The notes beneath the pieces were generated by a model. That model made no database searches. It saw only the letters and a list, made by a program, of their open reading frames with translations, and was not told where the DNA came from. DNA of 64,000 bases from Perca fluviatilis (Eukaryota > Chordata > Actinopteri > Perciformes > Percidae): assembly GCF_010015445.1 (NCBI RefSeq), contig NC_053114.1, positions 27,423,579 through 27,487,578 on the forward strand. Direction: 5' to 3'. Of this stretch, positions 1 through 11,399 are shown piece after piece. Every line of letters starts with the position of its first letter. The first letter of the stretch is position 1. Made by a program: the position numbers and the translations under genes.

Positions 1-192
1 CCATACTTTGAGACAAGTGCTGCAAACGGGCAGAACGTCAACAAGGCTGTGGACGTCCTGCTGGATCTTATCATGAAGAGGATGGAACGATGTGTAGACA
101 AGTCCTGGATCCCTGATGGGACCGTCAGAGTTAATGGACCCACCAACCCAGATATCTCAGAGGGCTCTGATGGGAGCAAATGTGCATGTTAG
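1..192 (+). CDS. rab27a: RAB27 small GTPase, last exon (C-terminal 63 residues)
   Basis: The frame is open from base 1 and ends at TAG 190-192. It begins [13 protein letters not shown], which contains the SAxxG guanine-binding (G5) motif of Rab GTPases, and continues with [19 protein letters not shown], diagnostic of the RAB27 subfamily. The protein ends in Cys-Ala-Cys, a CxC signal for double geranylgeranylation, so the product should sit on vesicle membranes. RAB27 proteins tether secretory vesicles and melanosomes to actin motors and docking sites. Only the last exon is in the window; the nucleotide-binding P-loop and switch regions lie upstream. The [11 protein letters not shown] stretch is closer to RAB27A, while PYFETSA-GQNV-KAV is closer to RAB27B, so the a/b assignment is uncertain but RAB27 is firm. 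Confidence 0.85.
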   Translation, partial: PYFETSAANGQNVNKAVDVLLDLIMKRMERCVDKSWIPDGTVRVNGPTNPDISEGSDGSKCAC

Positions 193-2600
193 AATGAATG
201 ATGATGGTTTCACATCTATGCCCGTAATACTGAAACAAAATAGGAAGGCATCCAAGGTTAACCGTGGAGTATATATATATATATTTACTGATAAACTTTC
301 ATTGACATGCTGTATTATTTGTCTGTGAAGAGATAAGTGCTTTTTGAATGTAGGTATTTTATTTGAATTCATATAATGGGTCTTTTGACTAATTAATTCA
401 TATTGGGGATATTTATTCTTATGACGTCTTGCTGAAATGTCCAACTTTAGTCATCAGTCTGATATGCTGATCATACTTAGGGTCATATGAACGTTGTGCT
501 CAAAGTCGCAGCAAAGAGTGCTGCCCTGCCAGGTGTGCTATAGATATACTGTTAATAATCTTTACTTGCTGTAAAGTTAGCGTAGATTCACACTGCAATT
601 AAGTATGTTTCTCTTTGCACAGTCAGATACATGTTGACTGTGATACCTGCAGTCATGGTTTAATGATGGAGATAAATTTGCCAAGAAATTTACTTTTAGG
701 AAACTTTAGTTACATACTATTGATGCTCTGCTGAATACTGCAATCTCATTGTTGCTTACAATGTTTGCACTTATTTGTCTCCAAAACGCAAATTATAGAA
801 TACGGTCTGGCCATGTCATTGACACTTCATTATATACAGGGACATGTTTGGCCAATAATTACAAACATTGGTGCTCAGTAGTTTGATAAAAGGAATAAAT
901 ATGTCAAAGTAAAACCTTAGCAGGAACTCAGGTAATTCAGGTTGTTTATCCTGCCGTATGATGGACCCATGCAATTTTTTATTTTTTATTCCCTCAATAT
1001 TATTAGAGAAAGAAATATAAATGCAAAATCTTACTTTAGCTTTTGTAAACATTAAGTAGCACCAGCTGGTAAAGCTGACCCTCAGTCCCCTGTATAGCAC
1101 ATTTTTATCATTATTCACCTGTGACAATGCCTTCAGTTTTAAAATGTACATGTTTTAAAGTATACAGGAGAGATCCTAGATACTCATATCTTATGCCCAG
1201 GATGATAACATATGGATATTGGTTATCACATAAAACAATGACCATCTCTTTATTTTGGGCATTTTTAGGCCTTTATTGACAGGACAGATGAAGACATGAA
1301 AGGGGAGAGACATGCAGGAAAGGGCCACAGGTCAGAGTCGAACCCAGGCCCACTGTGTCAAGGAGTAAACCTCTATATATGGGCGCCCGCTCTACCAACT
1401 GAGCTATCCGGGAATTCAACAATGACCATCTCTGCTGCCATTATAAAAATAAATACACTTTTTTCCAAATAAAACTTCAGGGAATATGAGCACAGGTGCT
1501 ATTTCACACAGCAAATAGTATGTTTTGATGAGTAGGGCTATTGTTTAAGCCATCATTTCCTAATTACATTTATCCTAAGACAATATGCATCAGGATCTGA
1601 GGTAGCCAAACACATTTCTGACAGAAACCCTGTTTTCAAGTGTTAGATGCAGTAAAAAGAGGTTAGGTGTTCGAGGACATCAATGAAGGCTAAGCTGTTG
1701 AATTTGTGGATTTTTTAACCCCAGATTTTTTTATTGGTACTTAGGCTATTTTATGAATAAGGCAGTAAGACAGGGCCTCCATTTCAATTTACTTTTAAAA
1801 TTCTAATGCTCACCCTTTCAAATCTGTTTATAATACTACTGATATTTTATATTATATTTTAATAGCTTCACACACAAATCCACATTATTTGTATTATGCC
1901 TACACTGTCATCCTTTGCTGTATAAAAGGGTGGAAGTGAAGTTTTAGTTAAGACACACAAGTCCATTTTTCCATGCGCTCACAGATTTGAAAAACTACCA
2001 CTAAAATTGAATTAGATTAGATTAGTAAAACTACACTGAAATATTTCAATTTTTCAATTGTGCTTACAGTTTCATATGCAAAATATGTAAATTATGTCCA
2101 AAAATAAACATTTTTATTTATGCATTCCTTGAAGCAGTATCTCATTTTATATAATCAATTTTCAAAATGTTGACCAAGTGCTTTGTAAAAGTGCAATTGA
2201 TACCAGGTCCCATTTATAGGCACTATTATTCTGTTAGGTGTGCAATTAATAGCATAGAACACTGATTGGTAATCATCTCACTATATGAAATATTCAACCT
2301 CCTAATGTTCGTTTTTCAGCATTTCATGATACCACAGCCAGGAATTTAAAAAGCATTATATTTGTTATCTGCATCTCACTGACGTGTGCACAATACCCCA
2401 TCATAGCAAATATATTATTCACACTTGTTTACAATTTATAAAACATTTAAAGCAGTGACACACTTTTCTTCAGGCCATCCTAGATTTGTCTACAGTGTGG
2501 CTGGAGACCATTTGCTGCCAATTCAATAATTGGATGCGACTTAGAAACTCTTGTCAGTCAATTTCCTGCAGATAAAAGTGTATGAAAGTATCTTGTGACA
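193..2600. other. RAB27 3' UTR and intergenic spacer
   Basis: AT-rich sequence without a credible coding exon. It presumably starts with the RAB27 3' UTR. It contains one tRNA-derived SINE (described separately). I see no other gene. Confidence 0.5.
1255..1413 (-). mobile_element. tRNA-derived SINE
   Basis: Read on the minus strand, it starts with a tRNA-like head. An A box (TAGCTCAGTTGGTAGAGC) is followed by a B box (GGTTCGACTC) and then a non-tRNA body ending in a CTGTCAATAAAGGCC tail. This is the arrangement of the tRNA-derived SINEs that are abundant in fish. The B-box region does not fold into a complete tRNA with an acceptor stem, so it is not a functional tRNA gene. Confidence 0.8.
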
Positions 2601-2689
2601 GACACTGTAATTCACTTATGACATGCTTTAATGTTATCACTTTAAGTCCCTCTTTACCCTCTTTGAAAACAACGTATCAGCTTGGCTGC

Positions 2690-2825
2690 AGCTGTCCTTA
2701 CCTCATGCAGGGGGCAGCACGTCCCCCGCACAGGTCCAACTACACGAGTGTTTATCCGGTGTAGAAGAAGCACACACTCAAACAGCCTGCCTACCTGCGA
2801 TCGGTGGAGGAGTGTTTGGAAAGGT
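2690..2825 (+). promoter_or_regulatory. Possible VRK3 first noncoding exon and promoter
   Basis: This short CG-containing stretch is followed by a plausible splice donor (GAAAG|GTATCT near 2822). It is the only promoter-like sequence upstream of the VRK3 start codon, whose exon begins with a splice acceptor (CTTGCAG at 5639-5645). A noncoding first exon must therefore exist upstream, and this is the best candidate. No transcript evidence is available. Confidence 0.25.
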
Positions 2826-3177
2826 ATCTTAGACACGCTTTTTGTTTTTGTAACGTTGTAAGTGTAACTGAATGCTAACATATATGTTTTACTTAAAGCT
2901 CAAAATCAGCATCAAGACGATACTTCCGCCTAAATCTCACAATTTATATTTTTCAAAAGTTTAGCTTCTGTATTAGCAGCTAGCTAACGTTACGCAGTTT
3001 GCTGTCATTGCATTGTTTTCCCTCAAAACTCACGTTGAAATAATAACTGTAACTGTAGAGTTGCGAGTCTTTTAACCCTAACACACACTAAAGTGCTAAT
3101 GGTAGCTGGCTAGCGTTACCGTAACTATTTAGCAGGATTATGTTTAAAGGTCCCATGACATGGTGCTCTTTGGATGC

Positions 3178-4330
3178 TTTTATATAGACCTTAGTGGTCC
3201 CCTAATACTGTATCTGAAGTCTCTTTTTATATAGACCTTAGTGGTCCCCTAATACTGTATCTGAAGTCTCTTTTTATATAGACCTTAGTGGTCCCCTAAT
3301 ACTGTATCTGAAGTCTCTTTTATATAGACCTTAGTGGTCCCCTAATACTGTATCTGAAGTCTCTTTTTATATAGACCTTAGTGGTCCCCTAATACTGTAT
3401 CTGAAGTCTCTTTTATATAGACCTTAGTGGTCCCCTAATACTGTATCTGAAGTCTCTTTTATATAGACCTTAGTGGTCCCCTAATACTGTATCTGAAGTC
3501 TCTTTTATATAGACCTTAGTGGTCCCCTAATACTGTATCTGAAGTCTCTTTTATATAGACCTTAGTGGTCCCCTAATACTGTATCTGAAGTCTCTTTTAT
3601 ATAGACCTTAGTGGTCCCCTAATACTGTATCTGAAGTCTCTTTTATTAGACCTTAGTGGTCCCCTAATACTGTATCTGAAGTCTCTTTTATATAGACCTT
3701 AGTGGTCCCCTAATACTGTATCTGAAGTCTCTTTTATATAGACCTTAGTGGTCCCCTAATACTGTATCTGAAGTCTCTTTTATATAGACCTTAGTGGTCC
3801 CCTAATACTGTATCTGAAGTCTCTTTTATATAGACCTTAGTGGTCCCCTAATACTGTATCTGAAGTCTCTTTTATATAGACCTTAGTGGTCTCTAATACT
3901 GTATCTGAAGTCTCTTTTATATAGACCTTAGTGGTCCCCTAATACTGTATCTGAAGTCTCTTTTATATAGACCTTAGTGGTCCCCTAATACTGTATCTGA
4001 AGTCTCTTTTATATAGACCTTAGTGGTCCCCTAATACTGTATCTGAAGTCTCTTTTTATATAGACCTTAGTGGTCCCCTAATACTGTATCTGAAGTCTCT
4101 TTTATATAGACCTTTGTGGTCCCCTAATACTGTATCTGAAGTCTCTTTTATATAGGCCTTAGTGGTCCCCTAATACTGTATCTGAAGTCTCTTTTATATA
4201 GACCTTAGTGGTCCCCTAATACTGTATCTGAAGTCTCTTTTATATAGACCTTTGTGGTCCCCTAATACTGTATCTGAAGTCTCTTTTATATAGACCTTAG
4301 TGGTTCCCTAATACTGTATCTGAAGTCTCT
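3178..4330. repeat. Minisatellite, 47-48 bp unit, about 24 copies
   Basis: Near-identical head-to-tail units contain TATATAGACCTTAGTGGTCC followed by CCTAATACTGTATCTGAAGT. Most units are 47 bp; some are 48 bp because of one extra T. A few carry single changes (CCTTTGTGG, GGCCTTAGTGG, GGTCTCTAATAC). There are no spacers of differing sequence, so this is a tandem repeat and not a CRISPR-like array. Confidence 0.95.
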
Positions 4331-4633
4331 TTCCCATAATTCAGCCTTGGTGCAGAATTACAGCCACTAGAGCCAGTCCCACAATGAGCTTTCCTTAGGA
4401 TGTGCCATTTCTGGGTCTGTAGCTACTGAGGAGGAGAGAGGGGGGCGCAAGGTGGAGGGTGGGGGTGTGGCCTTGACCAACTGCCACTTTGCTAGTTTGA
4501 AAGCCATGATGTCTCTCTCTCTCTCTCATGGGGGGGCCAAATTCTCTGGGTGGGCAAAGCAGAGAAAGGGGAGGTAACCTTGCTCCTTATGACCTCATAA
4601 GGAGAAGATTCCTGATCGGCCCATCTGAGCTTT

Positions 4634-5399
4634 CAATAGGCTCGTTCGAGATGAGCCAGATCTGCGCAGAATCGATCACCGGCGATCGCCGCCCAATGCA
4701 TGCCGGTTAGATTTGTGTCCGACTTGATCCCGACTTGCTCTGACGTCATGCACACGTGGGCAACGATAACCTCACGAGACCAAGGCGGCCGCAGTTCTCA
4801 GACGCAGGCAGCGCAGTTGCTTTTCACCAACTGCAAGAGCCAGGCGGACGCAGGTGGACCCAGGGCATGCTGGGAAACGCCGGCCTCTCAGCTGATCGAA
4901 CAGCTGATTGGTTCAGAATCGACTCAACATGATGACGTTTTATATAAACTTTTTATTGATTTGGAATCGGAGGGATTTTAACTGCTATTTGTCTGATTTA
5001 AAAGCTTATTCTGTACACAACACATGCTGTGTGACTGATATTTACGTTTAGAAGTCAGAGAGACTACATCTGTTCAGATTACTGATCATCTACAGTCTGT
5101 TGGTGATTAAAATCAGCAACAGATCGCATGTAGAGCATTTTGACAGCTACTCTGTCATAATAAAATCAACTGGAGACTGTGTAGGAGCAGATATATGGGT
5201 CTGATAACATTTTATTAAATCGGAATCGGACCACCACTGTTTCTGTCACTTCCTGTTCATCCTGAAGGCTGCTGGCTGGAATCAGCCAGCTTCAAACTGT
5301 CCGACTTGAGAGCGGACTTTTGTCACCGCCCCCGGCTGCTGCCGCCTGCTCTCGTCTACTTTACAGGCGAGGCGCAGTTCATCTCGAACGAGCCTATTG
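4634..5399. mobile_element. Nested non-autonomous DNA transposon with perfect 21-bp terminal inverted repeats
   Basis: The left end (4634-4654) begins CAATAGGCTCGTTCGAGATG, and the right end (5379-5399) is its exact reverse complement. The 766-bp interior has no transposase frame, and its base composition differs from the flanks because it is CpG-rich. The surrounding repeat continues on both sides, so this element landed inside an older one. A clear target-site duplication was not resolved, so the superfamily is open. Confidence 0.75.
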
Positions 5400-5646
5400 T
5401 CTCAAAGGCAGAGCAGGATACCCAGGGCTCGGTTTACACCTATCACCATTTCTAGCCACTGGGGGACCATAGGCAGGCTGGGGGAACGCATATTAATGTA
5501 ACGTTGTAACGTAGTAACGTTAGCTAGTGTGTGTCAGGTGAAGTCTGTGGGTTCACCCCGAGGATGCATACACATAATTACCCAAAGAGACACCACATTT
5601 GAGTTGGTGAGGATCGATAATAATGGGATGTGTTTACTCTTGCAGA

Positions 5647-6713
5647 ATGTCTTTCCGTTTCTGCCCCCAATGTGGGACAAAGTTGCAGCCTGATTTTAGA
5701 TTTTGTCCATCATGTGGGGAGAAGCTTCCCTGTTCGGTCGATGAATCTGGACCTGTGAGCACGACGCCATCGTTAAGTCTGTTTCCAGCCAAAAGGGATG
5801 AAGCACTAACATCAGTAGTTAAATCAAGCCTTGCTACAAGCTCAAGTTGCGAGCTCATGGGAAGTACGGGTAAATATCTTGACAATATTTAATTAGGAGT
5901 TACTTGGTGTTATCCATAGATTTTAGACTTTGTGTGATTATAATGTAAATTCTCTTTTTCTACAGCCCATGCATGTAACACCGCAACTACGCGTCCTGCA
6001 CTGCGAAAGACCCGTAACTCCCTTCGTCTAGACAGGGAAGTTGAATTCAACATTAAAGATGCCACTCCACCTGTGGTGCCCTCCACTAGTCCTTTTAGAG
6101 ATGACCGGATCAAAGGTAGTTGAAATGGTCTGGGAGCAGCTACTCTGCTTTGCTGTTCTGAAGTTGAAGATTTGCTTTAAAGATTTGATTTTATTTGCTA
6201 AACCGTCAATGTGACATTCAGGCAACACATACTGGTGGTGCAGATGTATAGATAGAACAATTTTACAGCTGATGCCTTTCTTCTGGAACAAAAACGCTGT
6301 GATTTGTATCAGCAGATAATGGTGTTGGATTGGTTGGAACTCCACCAAAACAGCACATGGTCACTTCTAAGCTTGACACAGGGGCAGAGTCAGCTCTGGA
6401 GTCTTCTACTGTCCTAAAATTCCCTCGAACTGGTGAGCTGAACACACAATACATTCCTCATGAAAAATACAGCGTCTCTCTCTTCTCTTCTGTTAAAATC
6501 TTTTCTCTCATTCATATTGATTGTGCAGTGAGGGGAAAGGAAAAACTCTCCAGCCCTGCTAAGCAAGTAGAAGAGGGAAAGAGGCTGACTGATAAAACAA
6601 GATGTAAAGCAGAGGAATCAATGGTAGACGGCTCTCCAGTGGCCGTCTCTTCCCCTGTTACCTCACCAATCTCCAAGTCCCCTTTAAAAGGTGATTAAAA
6701 CATTTTGCTATTA

Positions 6714-6778
<65 letters not shown>

Positions 6779-9700
6779 ATTACTTGCTTATTTACTTATT
6801 AAGTAAAAGGTTAGTTTCACCAGTAAAGTTAGGCCTTCCACTAGAGGCTGACAGAAGTTTTAGAGGGCGATGGCAACTTCCTCCTAACTTTAAGAAAACG
6901 TAAAACGCCACATAAGATTACAGTTTTTGAAGTGGCTCATTTATGAGAGTAGGAACAACTAAAGGGCTCAGTTCTCAGGTTGTGAACTTGCATTTCAGAT
7001 TCCTAAAATAGAAATTGGTTTGTAATCAGGATAACTGGAGACTAGTGGTTAAATCTTATCAGGTCACTGTGTAGTTATGTAGTCGGTTGTGCATCATTTG
7101 TTCATGTGAGTGTGTAACATTACTTTTTCTCTCTTCATACATAAAATGTAATTGGTTGGTTGTGTTTGTTTTGATGTACAGTGACAGGAAAAGGCAAAGC
7201 CAAGAAGGCAAAGCATGCGCCCACTGTGGAGCCGTTACGGGAAAGTGAAGAGGTGACTGACACAACGGGCAAGAAGTGGAAGCTGGAGAAACTGCTCAGT
7301 CAGAGCACGACAGAGCTCATCTACGAAGGTGAGACCTTGTACATGACATCAGGGGAAATACTGGAAAGGAAAATAAATGTACAATTAAACAGTCTATTAT
7401 TCTGGGAGAGTCAGATTGCATATTAGTGATGATAATATCACATTGTAGTAATGAAATCAGATTTTGTACCAGCCATACACAAAGAGATGGCTAACCTAGT
7501 TCAGTGGACAGAGCTGTAGCAGGATAACAATTGACTCTTAAAAATAAATAAATAATGAATGGTAGAAAAGAGCCTGTATTATCACTATTTAATACTATTG
7601 TTTTATCTTTTTTTCAGTTTTGCAGACAGTTTCAAGATCCACTTCTAAGGAGTCAAATCACATCCTCAAACTGGTAAGTGCCGCCTCGACACTCAATGCA
7701 GATTTGAAGGTTTTCTGAGTACTCCATCCAAAAAGTGATGAATTATTATCAATATATATGACTGAGGTGTCATGAGTTAAGAAATAATCGCTCTCCCACT
7801 TATGTGTTGATTGTTTTGATTTGTTCTCTACTCCCCTTAGACTTCCCTGAGTGGGATCAATAAAACTTACCTTTTCTTTCTTTGTCTTAGGGAGCTAAAG
7901 ATGGAAGAATCTTCAATGAGCAGAACTTTCTGCAGAGAGCTGCTAAACCTGCATCTGGTGAGGATTTAGTGTGTTTCAAGTTTAGCACCTCCAAATTAAC
8001 ACTTTTGTTTTTTTTTATTTCTAAAAAACTGTTGTAGTGTCACTCATGGAGGGTGGGCTGCAGTCATGCCGTGACTAATTGTTCTGATGATAAAACAAGA
8101 GGAGTAGATGTCATTAAAACAAAGGTAGTGGCTGTATGTATCACAGTCAAGTGCTTCAGTGTTTAGTGAATTGGCTGTAACAGGCTGATCAATAATCAGA
8201 CAGACAAACGGTTTGTCATGTGCTCTAGTTTCACAATATCACAAAAATATCTGTCTTTCATTTCATAATCCATTGAGAGAAAAGCAGAAGTGGACAAGAA
8301 CATATTCAACAGGAGCATCGTTATGCCAGTCTAGGGGGGGAGCATCGTCATGCCAGTCTGGGGGGGATCAAATCTCTAACTCGTTAGGTGCAGTCCTCGT
8401 CTATCGGGAGTGTAACTTTATAACTTGACCACTGTACCACACACATCATTATTAACCCCTATTGTCTCTCTTTAGTGGACAAGTGGATCAAGCAAAACAA
8501 GATGGATTTTCTGGGGATTCCTTCCTGTGTTGGCTTTGGTCTTCATGCAGAGTCCTACAGGTGTGAATATGAAGACATCATATGAAAGTTTAACATTAAC
8601 TTTGGGTTCTGCTATAAGTTGTTCATCTTTTTTTGTTTTTTTTTGTTTATAGGTTTCTGATTTTCCCCAACATGGGCCAGTCTCTCCAATCTGTCATGGA
8701 GGAAGAAGATGAGCTTCTTTCTGAGAAAGCTGTCCTTCAGCTCGCCTGCAGAATAGTGAGACAATATTCTTAATCTTAATCATGATCCAGAACTTGCAAA
8801 GAACTGTACATTTTTTTTTTTTTTTTTTCCTCACTAAATAAACGGTACCATTTCTTTCTCCTTGCAGTTAGATGTGCTGCAGTATATCCATTCAAACGAG
8901 TACGTTCATGCTGATATTAATGCAGAAAACATTTACATCAAACCAGGACAGAAATCACAGGTGAGAAATATTCTGAAGTACAAACTGTAATCTGTCAGTG
9001 TCCATGATTGAAATGTGTTTTACGCTCACCACTCTACGTGTGTGGGTGCGTGTGTGTCGGTGTGTGGGTGTGGGTGGTCCATGATTAGGTATACCTAGTA
9101 GGATACTGCCATGCCTTCAGGTACTGTCCAGGTGGACAACATGTAGAGTACCGTGAAGCCAGCAGAACGCCACATGAGGGCACCATGGAGTTCATCAGCC
9201 TGAGAGCCAGCTAACGATAAAGGGGCGTTTTTTTTTTTTTTCCATTTCACTCTAGAAGCTACTGTAAACCAAACAAAATATATTTTCGAGCACCTGCACT
9301 CCTCCCACAGTCCATCAGTCTGAACACACAGGCTTCACATAATAAGACTGATTTGATTTTTTTTCTTGTGGAGCTGCTGATTGTGATATTCTTCAGTGTA
9401 ATTCAGCTACACTGTCATTTGAGTCGTTTGACTATTAAAATCACAAAAACCCATCTGAGGATTGTTTTGTGGTGTTGATGTATCACAGTAAATGTGGGAG
9501 GGAAAACAGAGGTCTTCATCACTGTCTGTGTGTGTTTTCCTTTCAGCTCCGTCTCGACGCAGTGACCTGCAGTCTCTAGGTTACTGCATGCTGCGCTGGC
9601 ATGCCGGGACGCTGCCGTGGTCCCTCCTTGCTCATCCGGACCAGGTAGCCACGCAGAAACAGAGGTGAAAGAGAATTTATCATCACTGGGATGTTTAAAG

Positions 9701-10285
9701 TCCACACACCTTTGAATTACCATAGACATACTGAATTGTTTCAACATGCCTGCATACCATTAAAACTTGTATGATTAATTCACAGCAATATATTTCTTGT
9801 CCTGCCTATGCACCACCTGTCTATACTTGTATATCACATTGCACTTTTCTGCTTTTTTTTTTGCACTTCTGGTTGGACGCAAACTGCATTTCGCTGTCTT
9901 TGTACACTGCACAATGACAATAAAGTTGAATCTAATCTAAAAAAAATTAAGTTAGTAGTACAATACGAAGAAAATGCTAATTACTCAAAGATCTCATTGT
10001 AGGTACATGGAGGATGTTCCTGCACTGTTAAGTCACTGCTTGGGGAAGAAGAGCGTTTCCAGTGAGTTTAAATGTCCATTATATAACACGTGACAAGTGT
10101 GTAATGATGTGCCCTTGGCTGATTATATTTCTGTGTGTCTCGGTGTAGGTGCATTTCAAACGTACCTGACTGAAGTGATGACTATGCAGTACTCTGAGCA
10201 GCCGGACTACTCATTGCTGAAGGCCGGACTCAGCGCCGCTTTACTGCAGCTGGGGGGGTTACCGGAGCAGCCGCTCAGTTTTTAG
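5647..10285 (+). CDS. vrk3: VRK3, vaccinia-related kinase 3 family pseudokinase
   Basis: Fourteen coding exons: 5646-5869, 5966-6115, 6316-6432, 6529-6690, 7182-7328, 7618-7673, 7891-7957, 8476-8560, 8653-8755, 8868-8960, 9089-9226, 9547-9664, 10003-10061, 10149-10285; about 551 codons. The N-terminus ([20 protein letters not shown]) is the CxxC-CxxC zinc ribbon of VRK3. A Ser/Pro-rich linker with basic clusters follows, then the kinase fold from about residue 220, including [20 protein letters not shown] and [15 protein letters not shown]. The DFG-like motif reads GYC, so the metal-binding Asp is lost, as expected for a scaffold; family knowledge links VRK3 to nuclear activation of the phosphatase VHR against ERK. 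Exon 11 appears to be missing one base: its original frame runs into TAA after EFISLRAS, and exons 12-14 need a +1 shift. The stop codon abuts a splice donor, and a 3' UTR exon starts near 10917. Confidence 0.9.
6715..6777. repeat. (CA)n microsatellite
   Basis: About 30 uninterrupted CA units in a VRK3 intron, just after the exon ending at 6690. Confidence 0.97.
9795..9947 (+). mobile_element. Non-LTR retrotransposon 3' tail fragment
   Basis: The segment ends CAATGACAATAAAGTTGAAT followed by short CTAAT-type repeats. This tail form is common to 5'-truncated fish LINE copies. It lies in the VRK3 intron before exon 13 and has no coding capacity. Confidence 0.5.
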
Positions 10286-10324
10286 GTGAGGGCACATGCA
10301 AATGTATTTGTCTTATCTCACAGG

Positions 10325-10760
10325 GTTCAGACACTTTTTATGCCTCTGTGCCGGTGATAGCCGTGGCCGGAGGCCTTATGTTTTCGGGTCGTCCATCCAT
10401 CCCATTCTTGTGAACTTGATATCTCAGGAACACCTTGAGGGAATCTCTTGAAATTTGGCACAAACTTCCACTTTGACTCAAGGATGATCTGACTACATTT
10501 TGGAGTTCAAAGGTCAAGGCCATTGTGACCTCACAAAAGACACGTTTGGCCATAACTCAAGAATTCATTGCATTGCATTTTATATCCCAAAGGTCAACTT
10601 CACTGTGACATCATAATGCTGTGCAAAAACACTTCCTGGCCATCATAAAGACACCATAACCCAGGAACAGAAGGGGAGACATTTGTCAGTTTCTGAATTG
10701 GTGACGCTAATCTTGGGTGCCCATCTTGAAACTGTGGTGATTGTTTAGATCTTGTGCTGC
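10325..10760. repeat. Dispersed non-coding repeat in the VRK3 3' UTR intron
   Basis: It contains phrases such as CTCAAGGATGATCTGACTAC, AAGGTCAAGGCCATTGTGAC and GGCCATAACTCAAGAATTCA. I recognise these as a dispersed repeat found in many fish introns. There is no open frame and no terminal repeats were resolved. Confidence 0.5.
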
Positions 10761-11348
10761 TGGGTTAAAGATGTGTGCAAAGCATCCATGTTTTGCCAAT
10801 GAATATGTAACCTAAACATTAAACTGTGTTTACAGTTTATTATGTTGTAAGTTGAGCACCTTGTGCATTCTGTGTGACTATAATATTCAAATATATCTAT
10901 TGTGTTTTATTTTCAGAGAAATCGAACAAAAGGAAGACAATTTGGAAGATTTTTAACTTGTGTGTTTCATCTGTGAGGTTTTCTTGCACTGGAAGCAGAG
11001 TGTTGTATAGAGTTCAAATTACACGCATGTTAGGCTGATGGGTTTTGATTGGGATCATTTTACGCATTTGTGGTTTTTTTTCATATTAATTGCACTGTGC
11101 TTTTACTGTTACAAGGGCAACGTGAATGTCACATCAATGTGAGAGCGATGCAAGTACTCAATATTTGATACACATATTTGGATTTTGTTAGTTAAATGTG
11201 TCACCATGTTCCTCTTTTAACTGGGTGTGTTACAACTGTTTTTACTTCTTTGACATGAACTTAGGACTGCTGAACTTTTCCTTAAAGCGAGCAAAAACAG
11301 ATGTAGATTCACATAATTTAACACGTGTAGGCATAGTTAATTTGCCTG

Positions 11349-11354
11349 AATAAA
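11349..11354 (+). terminator. VRK3 polyadenylation signal
   Basis: AATAAA at the end of an AT-rich 3' UTR, about 430 bases after the start of the last noncoding exon (about 10917). Confidence 0.55.
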
Positions 11355-11399
11355 AAGCTATATTTCTTATTTAAAACAATGTCCTTTCACCTTTTAGTC

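Larger units (their letters stand above)
3145..5510. mobile_element. Composite DNA-element repeat, interrupted by a nested element
   Basis: A dispersed fish repeat begins near AAAGGTCCCATGACATGG (about 3146) and resumes after an insertion at 5400 (TCTCAAAGGCAGAGCAGG), ending near CATATTAATGT (about 5500). An internal segment has expanded into a minisatellite (3178-4330). Fragments of the same family recur at 50640-50800, for example CAGGGCTCGGTTT and CCATTTCTAGCC. It encodes no protein, so it is a non-autonomous element. The family name is not known to me. Confidence 0.6.

Noticed and set aside
1290..1413. tRNA gene on the minus strand
   Set aside because: A and B boxes are present, but it continues into a SINE body and lacks a proper acceptor stem.
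3178..4330. Regular repeats that could suggest a CRISPR array
   Set aside because: The units are directly adjacent with no variable spacers, and the context is vertebrate.
5634..6454. Several minus-strand frames over VRK3 exons 1-3
   Set aside because: Antisense shadows; the plus-strand exons have good splice borders and family matches.
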